From NCBI RefSeq assembly GCF_030815975.1, contig NZ_JAUSXL010000002.1:1922001-1986000 (forward strand): a DNA stretch of 64,000 nt, given 5' to 3'. The notes below the pieces were generated by a model that ran no database searches, was not told the DNA's origin, and saw only the letters and a list, made by a program, of their open reading frames with translations. Made by a program: the position numbers and the translations under genes. Shown here piece after piece: positions 9,402-16,874 of the stretch (the first letter of the stretch is position 1; every line of letters starts with the position of its first letter). Origin of the DNA: Variovorax paradoxus (GTDB lineage Bacteria; Pseudomonadota; Gammaproteobacteria; Burkholderiales; Burkholderiaceae_C).

Positions 9402-10841
9402 TCAATGGTGTGGCAGCAGCGGCAGCGTGAGCGTGGCCACCGCGCCGCCTCGCGCCGCATTGCCGAGCTCGATGCGCCCGCGGTGCAGCGCGGCAATCTC
9501 CTTCACGAAGGCCAGCCCGAGCCCCGTGCTCTTCTTCTGGCTGTGCGGCCGCGCCAGCGAATAGAACTTCTGGAAGACCTTTTCCTGTGCGTAGTCCGGA
9601 ATGCCCGGGCCATGGTCGCGCACGCTCACGCGCGCCAGTTTCGAGGTGGTCTCCAGCGTCAGCAGCACCTCGCTGTCCGGCGGTGAAAAATCGATGGCGT
9701 TGTCGAGCAGGTTGCTGATGGCGCGGCGCAGCAGGAACGGGTCGCCCTCGGTGTGGGCTTCGGCGCGGATGTTCACGCGCACGCCGATGTTGCGCTTGGC
9801 CGCCGCAGGCTGCGCGCTGATGGCGATGTCCTCGATCAGCGAAGCCAGCGCCACGGGCTCCGTGCGGTCGAGCCCGTGGCGGGTTTCCAGCGCGGTGAGC
9901 TCCATCATGCGGTCGACGATTTCCTGGATGCGCTGCGTTTCGCGTTCGATGTTCTTCAGGAAGCGCTCGCGCTCGGCATGCGGCATCGACGGTTCCTGCA
10001 ACAGCTCGGCTGCGCCGCGGATCGCCGACAGCGGGCTCTTCACTTCGTGCGTGAAGGTCTGCACGTAGTCGGCCACGTAGTTGCGGCCCGTCAGCGCATC
10101 GCGCATCTCGCTGAAGCCGGTGCGCACCGCATCCACGGCGCGCCGCGCCATGCGAGAAACGCTCAGCGTGCGCTGCGTGCGCACCCAGGCCCAGTAGTCC
10201 GAGATCAGCCCGAAAGGCCGCACCAGCCAGACCGAGACAATCACCGCCAGCAGCAGCAGCGCGAGCCCCGAGCCCACACCCACCCACAGCGTGCGGGCGC
10301 GCGCGTCTTCCACGAACTGGCCGAAGCTCTGCACCGGTTTGCCGACGCTGACCATACCGACGATCTCGTTGTTCCAGCGGATCGGCGCGCCCACGTACAT
10401 CACCGAGGTGCGCGGATCGCCATCGACGTCTCGCGAGGTGCGTGCGCCGTACAGGCCGGCGAGCGTGCGGCTCACGTCGCTCCACAGCGAGTAGTCGGCG
10501 CCCAGGTGCCTGCCGAGCGAGTCGAACACCACCCGGCCGCTGCGGTCGGTGACGTACACGCGCAGCTCGACGCGGTTCTTGTGCAGGTTGTAGATCTGCG
10601 CGGAGAACTCGCGCGCATAGACCGTGCGGAACAGCGGCTCGAGCCGCGCGGTGTTGATGGCGCCCGCGATCACATCCTGCTCGACCAGGCTGGCCATGAG
10701 CTGCGAGGTCTCGACCAGCGATTCCTCGGCCGATTCGCGGTAGCGCGGATCGATGTCCGAGACCACGCGGTACAGCAGGAACGCGATGCCCGCCGTGTAG
10801 ATCAGCAGAATCCCGATGAATATCCGCGTGCGCCTGCTCAC
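9402..10841 (-). CDS. creC: Sensor histidine kinase CreC
   Basis: This 479-residue kinase has two membrane segments (about residues 8-27 and 190-212) around a periplasmic sensor domain. A HAMP-like linker follows, then the phosphoacceptor H-box FTHEVKSPLSAIRG near 262, an N-box (SNLLDNAIDFS) and G-boxes (DHGPGIP and GLGLAFVKEI). The order and the HEVKSPL variant of the H-box fit CreC. Its start overlaps the creB stop by 4 bp (ATGA), so the pair is co-translated. It should phosphorylate CreB and control creD. Confidence 0.88.
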   Translation of the reverse strand: MSRRTRIFIGILLIYTAGIAFLLYRVVSDIDPRYRESAEESLVETSQLMASLVEQDVIAGAINTARLEPLFRTVYAREFSAQIYNLHKNRVELRVYVTDRSGRVVFDSLGRHLGADYSLWSDVSRTLAGLYGARTSRDVDGDPRTSVMYVGAPIRWNNEIVGMVSVGKPVQSFGQFVEDARARTLWVGVGSGLALLLLAVIVSVWLVRPFGLISDYWAWVRTQRTLSVSRMARRAVDAVRTGFSEMRDALTGRNYVADYVQTFTHEVKSPLSAIRGAAELLQEPSMPHAERERFLKNIERETQRIQEIVDRMMELTALETRHGLDRTEPVALASLIEDIAISAQPAAAKRNIGVRVNIRAEAHTEGDPFLLRRAISNLLDNAIDFSPPDSEVLLTLETTSKLARVSVRDHGPGIPDYAQEKVFQKFYSLARPHSQKKSTGLGLAFVKEIAALHRGRIELGNAARGGAVATLTLPLLPHH

Positions 10842-11623
10842 GGCGCGCTGAGGGGCAGTTCTTCGTTCAGCGCATAGCCCGTGCCGCGCAGCGTGCGGAT
10901 CGGTTCCACCTCGGGCGCCACGGCCTTGAGCTTGGCGCGCAGGGTTTTCACGTGCGCGTCGACCGTGCGGTCGAAGCTGTCGCTCGCGTCGTCCCAGACC
11001 AGCTGCAGCAGTTCGTCGCGCGTGAAGACGCGTCCCGGGCGCTGTACCAAGAGCCGCAGCAGCCCGTATTCGTAGCGCGACAGCTCAAGCAGGCGTCCGT
11101 AGTAGCGGATCTGCATGCGCTCGTTGTCCAGTGCAAACGGCATTGCGGGGGCCTGGGCGGCCGCTGGAGGCACTGCATCCGGAATTCGAGGGGGTACCCC
11201 ATTGCCCGGCCCCGCGGGCGCTCCAGGGGCCGCTCGTGCGCTGCGCCGCAGGATGGTGCGCACCCGCGCCACCAGTTCGCGCGGAGAAAAGGGCTTGGCG
11301 ATGTAGTCGTCGGCGCCGAGTTCCAGTCCCACCACGCGATCGATCTCATCGCTTCTCGCGGTCAGAAACAGCATCGGCACCTCGGCGCCGCCCTGTGCCT
11401 GGTTCAGCGCGCGCAGGCGCTTGAACAGCTCGAAACCGTTGAGGTCGGGCAGGCCCACGTCCAGGATCGCCAGCGCCGGCGGCTCCTGTGCGAACTGCGC
11501 GATGGCGTCCTCGGCCGTCGCACACCAGACCGGCGTGAAGCCATCGCTCTTCAGCACGTACTGGAGGGTGTCGGCAATGCCCGATTCGTCTTCGGCGATC
11601 AGGATGCGCGGTTTGAAACTCAT
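10838..11623 (-). CDS. creB: Response regulator CreB, OmpR family
   Basis: A 261-residue two-domain response regulator. The receiver has the acidic pair at 11-12, phosphoacceptor Asp55 in LAILDVGLPDLNGF and the conserved Lys in IAKPF; the C-terminal winged helix ends with RTLRGTGYAL. Pairing with CreC and the nearby creD support the name. An unusual Pro/Ala/Gly-rich linker of about 35 residues (roughly 130-165) lies between the domains, longer than the short linkers usual for OmpR-type regulators. The gene borders the origin-like region and is transcribed away from it. Confidence 0.88.
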   Translation of the reverse strand: MSFKPRILIAEDESGIADTLQYVLKSDGFTPVWCATAEDAIAQFAQEPPALAILDVGLPDLNGFELFKRLRALNQAQGGAEVPMLFLTARSDEIDRVVGLELGADDYIAKPFSPRELVARVRTILRRSARAAPGAPAGPGNGVPPRIPDAVPPAAAQAPAMPFALDNERMQIRYYGRLLELSRYEYGLLRLLVQRPGRVFTRDELLQLVWDDASDSFDRTVDAHVKTLRAKLKAVAPEVEPIRTLRGTGYALNEELPLSAP

Positions 11624-11693
11624 CCCCGGATGTTAGCGACGGCGCGCCGATCGGCGGGGCCGGTTTTGATGCGTGGCGCCGCGAACACGGCGC

Positions 11694-11715
11694 GGCCGTT
11701 CGCGGCCTTTTTTTT
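11694..11715 (+). terminator. UUCG-loop hairpin plus T8, Rho-independent terminator
   Basis: A 5-bp stem (GGCCG/CGGCC) closed by a TTCG tetraloop is followed directly by eight T on the plus strand. No plus-strand gene ends just before it, so it would stop antisense or read-through transcription running into the AT-rich origin-like tract. Confidence 0.55.
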
Positions 11716-11763
11716 GGGCGAGGCGTTGTCTCCGTTTCTATTTCTTATTCTTCTTATTCAAAT

Positions 11764-11802
11764 TAGTAGTAGTAGATAAGGGCAGCACCTGTCTGTGGAC
11801 AT
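11764..11802 (+). promoter_or_regulatory. DnaA-trio and adjacent relaxed DnaA box
   Basis: Four consecutive TAG units (11764-11775) are followed after 18 bp by TGTGGACAT, whose reverse complement keeps the TCCACA core and matches the DnaA-box consensus at 7 of 9 positions. The order AT-rich DNA, trio, GC-containing spacer, box is that of the basal unwinding system of bacterial origins. Confidence 0.6.
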
Positions 11803-11912
11803 GGCACTTTTTCCCTTGCGTGACATGCACTTGTCACACCTGCGTCACTGTGCGCAGCTGCGCTTCCGTGCTGTCGCGTCAAAAGGAACAACATTGCTGG
11901 AAGCGCCCGCCC

Positions 11913-11921
11913 TGTGGATAA
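11913..11921 (-). promoter_or_regulatory. Perfect DnaA box (TTATCCACA, minus orientation)
   Basis: TGTGGATAA on the plus strand is a 9/9 match to the DnaA box read on the minus strand. It lies in the non-coding origin-like region. Confidence 0.65.
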
Positions 11922-12089
11922 CGCCCTGCTTGTGCCGGAAATCTCCCCAGAGTTGTCCTTTGACACGGTCCGGAAAACCTGCCAAAGGCGTTTTTCGGCG
12001 CGAGAAATTCATTGCCTCTTATTTGGGCAGACTGTAGATTTCCCTTTCAGATCAAGGACTTGGCTTCTTCTTACAAGGAAGTGCGAGTG

Positions 12090-12098
12090 TTATCCACA
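12090..12098 (+). promoter_or_regulatory. Perfect DnaA box (TTATCCACA)
   Basis: A 9/9 match to the DnaA box consensus on the plus strand, 177 bp from the first and in opposite orientation, upstream of the TerB-like gene. Confidence 0.65.
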
Positions 12099-12190
12099 GA
12101 GTTGCCCAAGCTTTGTGGGGAGAACCCGCGGCGGAACCTTTTGGGCGGTATGCCCAACGAACTTTGTCCTCAACCCATGGAATTTCGAAC

Positions 12191-13138
12191 GTGACACCTT
12201 CCGAAACCAGGGCCATCGTGGCCCTCAGCCTGCTGGCCGCCTTTGTCGATGGCGAGAAACACGAGCGCGAACGCGCCGAGATCAAACGCATTGCCGAAGG
12301 CCTTTCGCAGGCCGACGGCGTGAACCTGCCCACGCTCTACCAGGACGTCCTGATGAAGCGCGTCTCGCTGGCTTCGGTCGCGGGCGAGCTCGAGAGCACG
12401 GAATCGAAGCAGCTGGCCTACGAGATGGCGGTGTGCGTGTGCGATGCGGACGGCGCGCAGTCCGAGGCCGAGCGCATGTTCCTGGCGGACGTGCGCACCT
12501 CGCTGGGGCTCGATGCCTCGGCGGCCCAGTTCTCGCAGCAGGCGGAGGACATTGCGGCGGCGGTTCCCGTGGCGGCCACCGGCGCGGTTGCCACAGCGGC
12601 GCCCGTCCCCGGGCTGTCGCCCGACAGCGCCGAACTCGACAAGTCGATCCTCGACGCGTCCATCCTCAATGGCGCGCTCGAGCTGCTGCCCGAAACGCTC
12701 TCGACCATGGCGATCATTCCGTTGCAGATGAAGCTGGTCTATCGCATCGGCAAGGCCTACGGCTACGAGCTCGACAGCGGCCACGTGAAGGATTTCCTGG
12801 CCACGGTCGGCGTGGGCCTGACTTCGCAGTATTTGGAGCAGGCCGGGCGCAAGCTGCTCGGTGGCCTGCTCGGAAAGGTGGGCGGTGGTTTGCTGCGCGG
12901 CCTCGGCAACCAGGCGGTGAGCTCGGGCATGAGTTTCGCCTCGACCTACGCGCTGGGGCACGTGGCCAAGCGCTACTACGCCGGCGGCCGCACACTCTCC
13001 GCGCAAATGCTCAAGGACACTTTCTCGGGCGTGGTGCAAGAAGGCAAGAGCCTGCAGACCCAGTACCTGCCGGCCATCCAGGAAAAGGCCCGCACCCTGA
13101 ATGCCGGAAAAGTGCTGTCCCTGGTCAGAGGAGCCTGA
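12191..13138 (+). CDS. TerB-like N-terminal domain protein with Gly-rich C-terminal region
   Basis: This 315-residue protein begins with an acidic helical region resembling the TerB/tellurite-resistance fold: FVDGEKHERERAEIKRI near residue 15, repeated in pattern by DADGAQSEAERMFLADV near 85. An Ala/Pro-rich linker (about 125-155) follows, then a C-terminal half with Gly-rich amphipathic segments near 225-250 that may associate with membranes. GTG 12191 is preferred; the in-frame TTG 26 codons upstream would place coding sequence in the origin-like DNA. No partner gene is obvious. The function is unknown. Confidence 0.7.
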   Translation: MTPSETRAIVALSLLAAFVDGEKHERERAEIKRIAEGLSQADGVNLPTLYQDVLMKRVSLASVAGELESTESKQLAYEMAVCVCDADGAQSEAERMFLADVRTSLGLDASAAQFSQQAEDIAAAVPVAATGAVATAAPVPGLSPDSAELDKSILDASILNGALELLPETLSTMAIIPLQMKLVYRIGKAYGYELDSGHVKDFLATVGVGLTSQYLEQAGRKLLGGLLGKVGGGLLRGLGNQAVSSGMSFASTYALGHVAKRYYAGGRTLSAQMLKDTFSGVVQEGKSLQTQYLPAIQEKARTLNAGKVLSLVRGA

Positions 13139-13169
13139 TCCTTTGCTTGTCAGAGGGACCTGATCCCTT
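13124..13169 (+). repeat. Tandem direct repeat over a stop codon
   Basis: Two copies of a 21-bp unit beginning GTCAGAGG and containing CCTGATCC lie at 13124-13144 and 13149-13169. The first copy encodes the last codons and the TGA of the TerB-like gene; the second lies just after it. The copies differ at three positions. Confidence 0.6.
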
Positions 13170-13176
13170 TTCCAGG

Positions 13177-13266
13177 AACACCGTGGAACCGGCTTCGCCG
13201 GGCCACCGGTGTTGCCCCCGGCGAGGGGGAGGGCGTAGCGACACGAAGTGCGCGAAGCCTGGGGGA
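13177..13266. repeat. Dispersed intergenic repeat, family B copy 1
   Basis: A GC-rich segment with a CCGGCTTCGCCGGG hairpin, a run of C followed by a run of G, and the phrase ACACGAAGTG. It resembles 59173-59260 closely and 56313-56386 partly. It fills the gap between the TerB-like gene and cueR. Confidence 0.6.
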
Positions 13267-13270
13267 GAAC

Positions 13271-13675
13271 CTACTTCGCGAGGTCGTCGAGGATGGGGCA
13301 GTCGGGGCGCGCATCCCCGTGACAGCAGTGCACCAGGTGCGCGAGCGTGCTGCGCATCGACTGCATGTCGGCAATGCGCTGCTCCAGTTCGCCCAGGTGC
13401 TTTTGCGCAATGCGCTTCACGCTGGCACTCGCACGGCGGCGGTTGTGCCACAGGCCCACGAGCTCGGCGATTTCCTCCATCGAGAAACCGAGATCGCGCG
13501 AACGCTTGATGAAGCGCAGCGTGTGGATGTCGGCATCGCCATATTGCCGATAGCCGCTTTCGGTGCGCGCCACCGCGGGCAGCAGGCCCAGGCCTTCATA
13601 GTGCCGCACCATGCGCGCCGAAACGCCAGAGAGGCGCGCGGCCTCGCCGATGGAGACGGTGCCGAAGCCGCTCAT
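13271..13675 (-). CDS. cueR: MerR-family copper-responsive regulator CueR
   Basis: A 134-residue MerR-type activator. The N-terminal winged helix (SIGEAARLSGVSARMVRHYE) is followed by a dimerisation helix and a C-terminal metal-binding loop with the two CueR cysteines in CCHGDARPDCPI near 117-128. CueR senses Cu(I) and distorts promoters with a 19-bp spacer. The gene overlaps the copper chaperone gene by 4 bp and is divergent from the copper ATPase, giving a self-contained copper-efflux locus. A silver/gold-sensing variant cannot be excluded. Confidence 0.85.
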   Translation of the reverse strand: MSGFGTVSIGEAARLSGVSARMVRHYEGLGLLPAVARTESGYRQYGDADIHTLRFIKRSRDLGFSMEEIAELVGLWHNRRRASASVKRIAQKHLGELEQRIADMQSMRSTLAHLVHCCHGDARPDCPILDDLAK

Positions 13676-13866
13676 TGAACCGTGTAGCCGGCGTTCTCGA
13701 TCGCCGCGACGATGTCCTGGCGCGGCTGCGCGCTCAGCACATCGACATGGCCGGTTTCAAGATCCACCGTGACCTGCGCTTCGGGGTCCACCGTCTGCAC
13801 CGCGTTCTGCACCGCGCTCACGCAGTGGCCGCAGCTCATGCCCGAGACCTGGAATTTCTGGCTCAT
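13672..13866 (-). CDS. copZ: CopZ-like copper chaperone (HMA domain)
   Basis: A 64-residue single heavy-metal-associated domain with the metal-binding motif GMSCGHC at residues 9-15 and the family ending AIENAGYTV. Such proteins carry Cu(I) to P1B-type ATPases. It starts at ATG 13866 and its TGA overlaps the cueR start (ATGA), so the two are co-translated from a promoter in the 236-bp gap shared with copA. Confidence 0.88.
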   Translation of the reverse strand: MSQKFQVSGMSCGHCVSAVQNAVQTVDPEAQVTVDLETGHVDVLSAQPRQDIVAAIENAGYTVQ

Positions 13867-13955
13867 CGTTCTTACTCCTGTTGAATGAAATAAGCCGCCA
13901 GTTTTAACCTTCTCACGATGTCAATGTCCAGCACAGGGACACTGCGCATTGCGGC

Positions 13956-13986
13956 TTGACCTTGCCATGATGTGAGACTTTAGCCT
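13956..13986 (+). promoter_or_regulatory. Candidate MerR-type promoter for copA
   Basis: TTGACC (13956-13961) and TAGCCT (13981-13986) are separated by 19 bp, the long spacer typical of MerR-family-activated promoters. The dyad inside the spacer is weak, but a related ACCTT-type motif recurs about 50 bp upstream near the copZ side. CueR is the expected activator. Confidence 0.4.
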
Positions 13987-13992
13987 CGGGGC

Positions 13993-14106
13993 ATGGAAAA
14001 TCTGCTGCACAACCCACATCAACTCATGAGCGCCGCGCCGGGCCGCCCCAAGCAAGCTCGCTCCCGCTTGGCGGGAAGGCGCGCAGCGCCAAGGGTGCAC
14101 CAATGA
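13993..14106 (+). CDS. Putative 37-residue leader ORF coupled to copA
   Basis: An ATG at 13993 opens a 37-codon frame that ends in a TGA overlapping the copA start (ATGA, 14103-14106). A second in-frame ATG at 14026 starts the repeat-associated part. Its C-terminal residues ([12 protein letters not shown]) are identical to the end of the mini-ORF before rsmG. Translation is unproven; it may serve only to couple ribosomes into copA. Confidence 0.4.
   Translation: MENLLHNPHQLMSAAPGRPKQARSRLAGRRAAPRVHQ
14052..14106 (+). repeat. Start-codon-embedded repeat, family A copy 1
   Basis: A 55-bp segment ending exactly in the copA ATGA. It is 53/55 identical to 26759-26813, which ends in the rsmG ATGA. 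It contains an internal GCTTGGCG...CGCCAAG hairpin and an AAGGG that could act as Shine-Dalgarno sequence. ATGAGC occurs both upstream (14026) and at the copA start (14103), like a target duplication. Confidence 0.8.
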
Positions 14107-16313
14107 GCACCCTGGATCTTTCTGTCGGCGGCATGACCTGCGCCTCCTGCGTGATGCGCGTGGAGCGTGCGCTCAAGAACGTGCCGGGCGTGCAGGATGT
14201 CAGCGTGAATCTGGCCACCGAATCGGCGCGCGTGGTGACGGCTGCTGGTGGCGAAGACATGGACGCTCGCCTGCGTCGCGCCGTGCGTACCGCCGGCTAC
14301 GAACCGCGCGCGGCAAGCAGCGCGGCCGACGAGGCGGCTGCGCTGTCGCCCTGGCATGGCTTCGGGCCCGTGGGTATCGGGCTGCTGCTGTCGATACCGC
14401 TCTTGGCGCCGATGCTCGGCCAACCCTTCGGGCAGGACTGGATGCCGCCGCCCTGGCTGCAGCTGCTGCTGGCGACGCCGGTGCAGTTCTGGCTCGGCGC
14501 GCGCTTCTACCGTGCGGGCTGGCATGCCGCGAGGGCAGGCACCGGCAACATGGATCTGCTGGTGGCGCTCGGCACCAGCGCGGCGTTCGGCTTGTCGCTC
14601 TGGCTCTGGTGGCGTGCGGCCACGGGCGCGCACGCGGAGCATGGCGCCGTGCCGCATCTCTATTTCGAGGCCTCGGCCGTGGTGATCACGCTGGTGCTGC
14701 TCGGCAAGTGGCTGGAGGCGCGCGCCAAGCGGCAGGCCACCTCGGCCATCCGTGCGCTGCAGCAGCTGCGGCCCGAAACGGCGCACCTGGTGGGCTCGCG
14801 CGGCGAAAGCGACGTGCCGCTGGCCGAGGTGATGCTGGGCGACCGGCTCGCGGTGCGCCCGGGCGAACGCGTGCCGGCCGATGCGCGCGTGATCGAGGGG
14901 CAGTCGGAGGTCGACGAATCGATGCTCACGGGCGAGCCGCTGCCGGTGCCGAAGGGGCCCGGCGATGCGCTGACGGGTGGTGCGGTCAACGGCGACGGCC
15001 GCATGGTGGTCGAGGTGAGCGCGGTCGGCGCCGAGAGCGTGCTGGCGCGCATCATCCGCCTGGTCGAGGATGCGCAGGCCGCCAAGGCGCCGATCCAGCG
15101 GCTGGTGGACCAGGTCGCGGCCGTGTTCGTGCCGGTGGTGCTGGCGATTGCGCTGGCCACGCTGGCGGGTTGGCTGCTCGCGGGCGCTGGCATCGAGGTT
15201 GCCATGATCCACGCGGTGGCGGTGCTGGTCATTGCGTGCCCTTGTGCGCTCGGCCTCGCGACGCCGGTCGCCGTGATGGCCGGCACCGGCGTGGCGGCGC
15301 GCCGCGGCATTCTCATCAAGGATGCGCGTGCATTGGAGCTTGCGCACCGTGTCGGCACCGTGGCCTTCGACAAGACCGGCACGCTGACCGTGGGCCGACC
15401 GGTGCTCACGGCGCTCGTGTCCGTGGCAGGCGGCCGCGATGAAGCCGAATTGCTTGCCACGGCTGCGAGCCTGCAAGGCGGCAGCGAGCATCCGCTGGCG
15501 CGCGCCGTGATGGCGGCTGCCGCGGGGCGCGGCATGCAGCCGCCGCCCTTGAGTGCGATGCAGGCGATGCCGGGCCGCGGCGTGCGCGGTTTGGTGAATG
15601 GCGAATCCTGGGCGATTGCGAGCCTGCGCTGGTGCGCGGAACTCGGCGTTGTGCCCGATGCCGCGCAGGTCGAGCGCCTGCACGCCCAGGGTGCCACCGT
15701 GTCCGCATTGCTGCGCTTCGACGCGGCGGGCGCTGCCCAGGTGCAGGCGCTGCTGGCCTTTGCCGACGAGCCCAAGCCCGAGGCCGCGCAGGCGATCCGC
15801 ACGCTGCATGCACGCGGCCTGCGCGTGGTGATGATCTCGGGCGACAACCTGCGCGCCGCGCAGGCGATGGCGGCGCGGCTCGGCATTGCCGCTGAGGACG
15901 TGCGCGCCGAAGTGCTGCCCGCCGACAAGGCGGCGCAGGTCAGCGCCTTGAAGAAGAATGGCCAGGTGGTCGCGATGATCGGCGATGGTGCCAACGACGC
16001 GCCCGCACTGGCTGCGGCCGACGTCGGCATTGCCATGGCGCCTGCGGGTGGCGGCACCGACGTGGCGATGGAAGCGGCGGGCATCACGCTGATGCGCGGC
16101 GACCTCGCGCTCGTGGCCGAGGCGCTCGAGCTCTCGGCACGCACGGTGGCCAAGATCCGGCAGAACCTGTTCTGGGCCTTTGCCTACAACGTGGCCGGCA
16201 TTCCGCTGGCCGCCTTCGGGCTGTTGAGTCCGGTGGTGGCGGGTGCGGCGATGGCGCTGTCGAGCGTCAGCGTGATGGCCAATGCGCTGCTGCTGCGGCG
16301 CTGGAAGCCCTGA
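14103..16313 (+). CDS. copA: Copper-exporting P1B-type ATPase CopA
   Basis: This 736-residue heavy-metal P-type ATPase has one N-terminal metal-binding domain (GGMTCASC, Cys13/Cys16) and eight predicted helices. It shows the actuator motif [10 protein letters not shown], the Cu(I)-transport motif CPCALG in helix 6, the phosphorylation site DKTGTLT, a SEHPLA nucleotide-binding motif and the hinge [10 protein letters not shown]. It exports Cu(I) to the periplasm with ATP. Context with cueR and copZ confirms the metal. The stop lies within a 7-bp-stem hairpin (16310-16333) shared with the convergent gene. Confidence 0.93.
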   Translation: MSTLDLSVGGMTCASCVMRVERALKNVPGVQDVSVNLATESARVVTAAGGEDMDARLRRAVRTAGYEPRAASSAADEAAALSPWHGFGPVGIGLLLSIPLLAPMLGQPFGQDWMPPPWLQLLLATPVQFWLGARFYRAGWHAARAGTGNMDLLVALGTSAAFGLSLWLWWRAATGAHAEHGAVPHLYFEASAVVITLVLLGKWLEARAKRQATSAIRALQQLRPETAHLVGSRGESDVPLAEVMLGDRLAVRPGERVPADARVIEGQSEVDESMLTGEPLPVPKGPGDALTGGAVNGDGRMVVEVSAVGAESVLARIIRLVEDAQAAKAPIQRLVDQVAAVFVPVVLAIALATLAGWLLAGAGIEVAMIHAVAVLVIACPCALGLATPVAVMAGTGVAARRGILIKDARALELAHRVGTVAFDKTGTLTVGRPVLTALVSVAGGRDEAELLATAASLQGGSEHPLARAVMAAAAGRGMQPPPLSAMQAMPGRGVRGLVNGESWAIASLRWCAELGVVPDAAQVERLHAQGATVSALLRFDAAGAAQVQALLAFADEPKPEAAQAIRTLHARGLRVVMISGDNLRAAQAMAARLGIAAEDVRAEVLPADKAAQVSALKKNGQVVAMIGDGANDAPALAAADVGIAMAPAGGGTDVAMEAAGITLMRGDLALVAEALELSARTVAKIRQNLFWAFAYNVAGIPLAAFGLLSPVVAGAAMALSSVSVMANALLLRRWKP

Positions 16314-16329
16314 GCCTTGCCGGGCGGGC

Positions 16330-16812
16330 TCAGTCGATCAGCAGCGCCAGCAGGTGGTCGTCAATGTAGTCGGCCTCGCCGGCGCGCTTGTAGAACTTGC
16401 GCAAGGTGCCTTCGTATTGGAAGCCCAGCTTCTCGTAGAAGCGCAGGCCCGGCGCGTTGTCGCTTTCGGCGTAGAGCTCGATGCGCTTGACGCCTTCGGG
16501 CTTGAGCCTCGCGATGGCATCGCTCACCATGGCCTGCGCGATGCCCTTGCCATGCAGCGACGGATCGACCGCGAGCGTGCCGAAGCAGGCCACGTGCCGC
16601 ACGCGACCGGGGTAGCGCGTCGCGCGGTAGAAGCCCGCGACCCGGCCATCGACTTCATAGATATAGAAGCTGCGGCTGTCGACCAGTTCCTTGTAGATGG
16701 CGCGGAATTCATCGAGCGACATCGGGTCGTAGCCCAGGAAGGGCACCACCCGCTCGTGCATGTAGATGGAGAAGACCGCTTCGAGGTCCTGGGGCGTGGC
16801 GAGCCTGCGCAT
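16330..16812 (-). CDS. GNAT-family N-acetyltransferase
   Basis: A 160-residue single-domain acetyltransferase. The acetyl-CoA-binding motif A is visible as LAVDPSLHGKGIAQAMVSDA near 85, and the C-terminal LRFYEKLGFQYEGTLRKFY is typical of GNAT enzymes acting on amines or protein N-termini. ATG 16812 starts the recognisable domain although the frame is open further upstream. Substrate unknown. It converges with copA. Confidence 0.82.
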   Translation of the reverse strand: MRRLATPQDLEAVFSIYMHERVVPFLGYDPMSLDEFRAIYKELVDSRSFYIYEVDGRVAGFYRATRYPGRVRHVACFGTLAVDPSLHGKGIAQAMVSDAIARLKPEGVKRIELYAESDNAPGLRFYEKLGFQYEGTLRKFYKRAGEADYIDDHLLALLID

Positions 16813-16874
16813 GGTGACGGGTTTTCTGCGGATGCGACGAAGGCGCCAGCATACCCAGTCCCTCGCTGCGTTCT

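Larger units (their letters stand above)
11731..12098. other. oriC: Replication-origin-like region (candidate oriC)
   Basis: The 567 bp between creB and the TerB-like gene hold no convincing gene but show origin architecture. An AT-rich pyrimidine tract (11731-11760) leads into four TAG trinucleotides, a short GC-richer spacer, a relaxed DnaA box, and two perfect DnaA boxes at 11913 and 12090 in opposite orientations. The parS sites and parAB lie 14-19 kb away, as expected near a chromosomal origin. dnaA itself is not in the window, so the origin would be separated from it. An accessory DnaA-binding locus is the main alternative. Confidence 0.65.

Noticed and set aside
11914..13509. 531-codon plus-strand frame through the origin-like region
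   Set aside because: It covers the DnaA boxes and is out of frame with the TerB-like protein; Arg/Gly-rich with no family resemblance.
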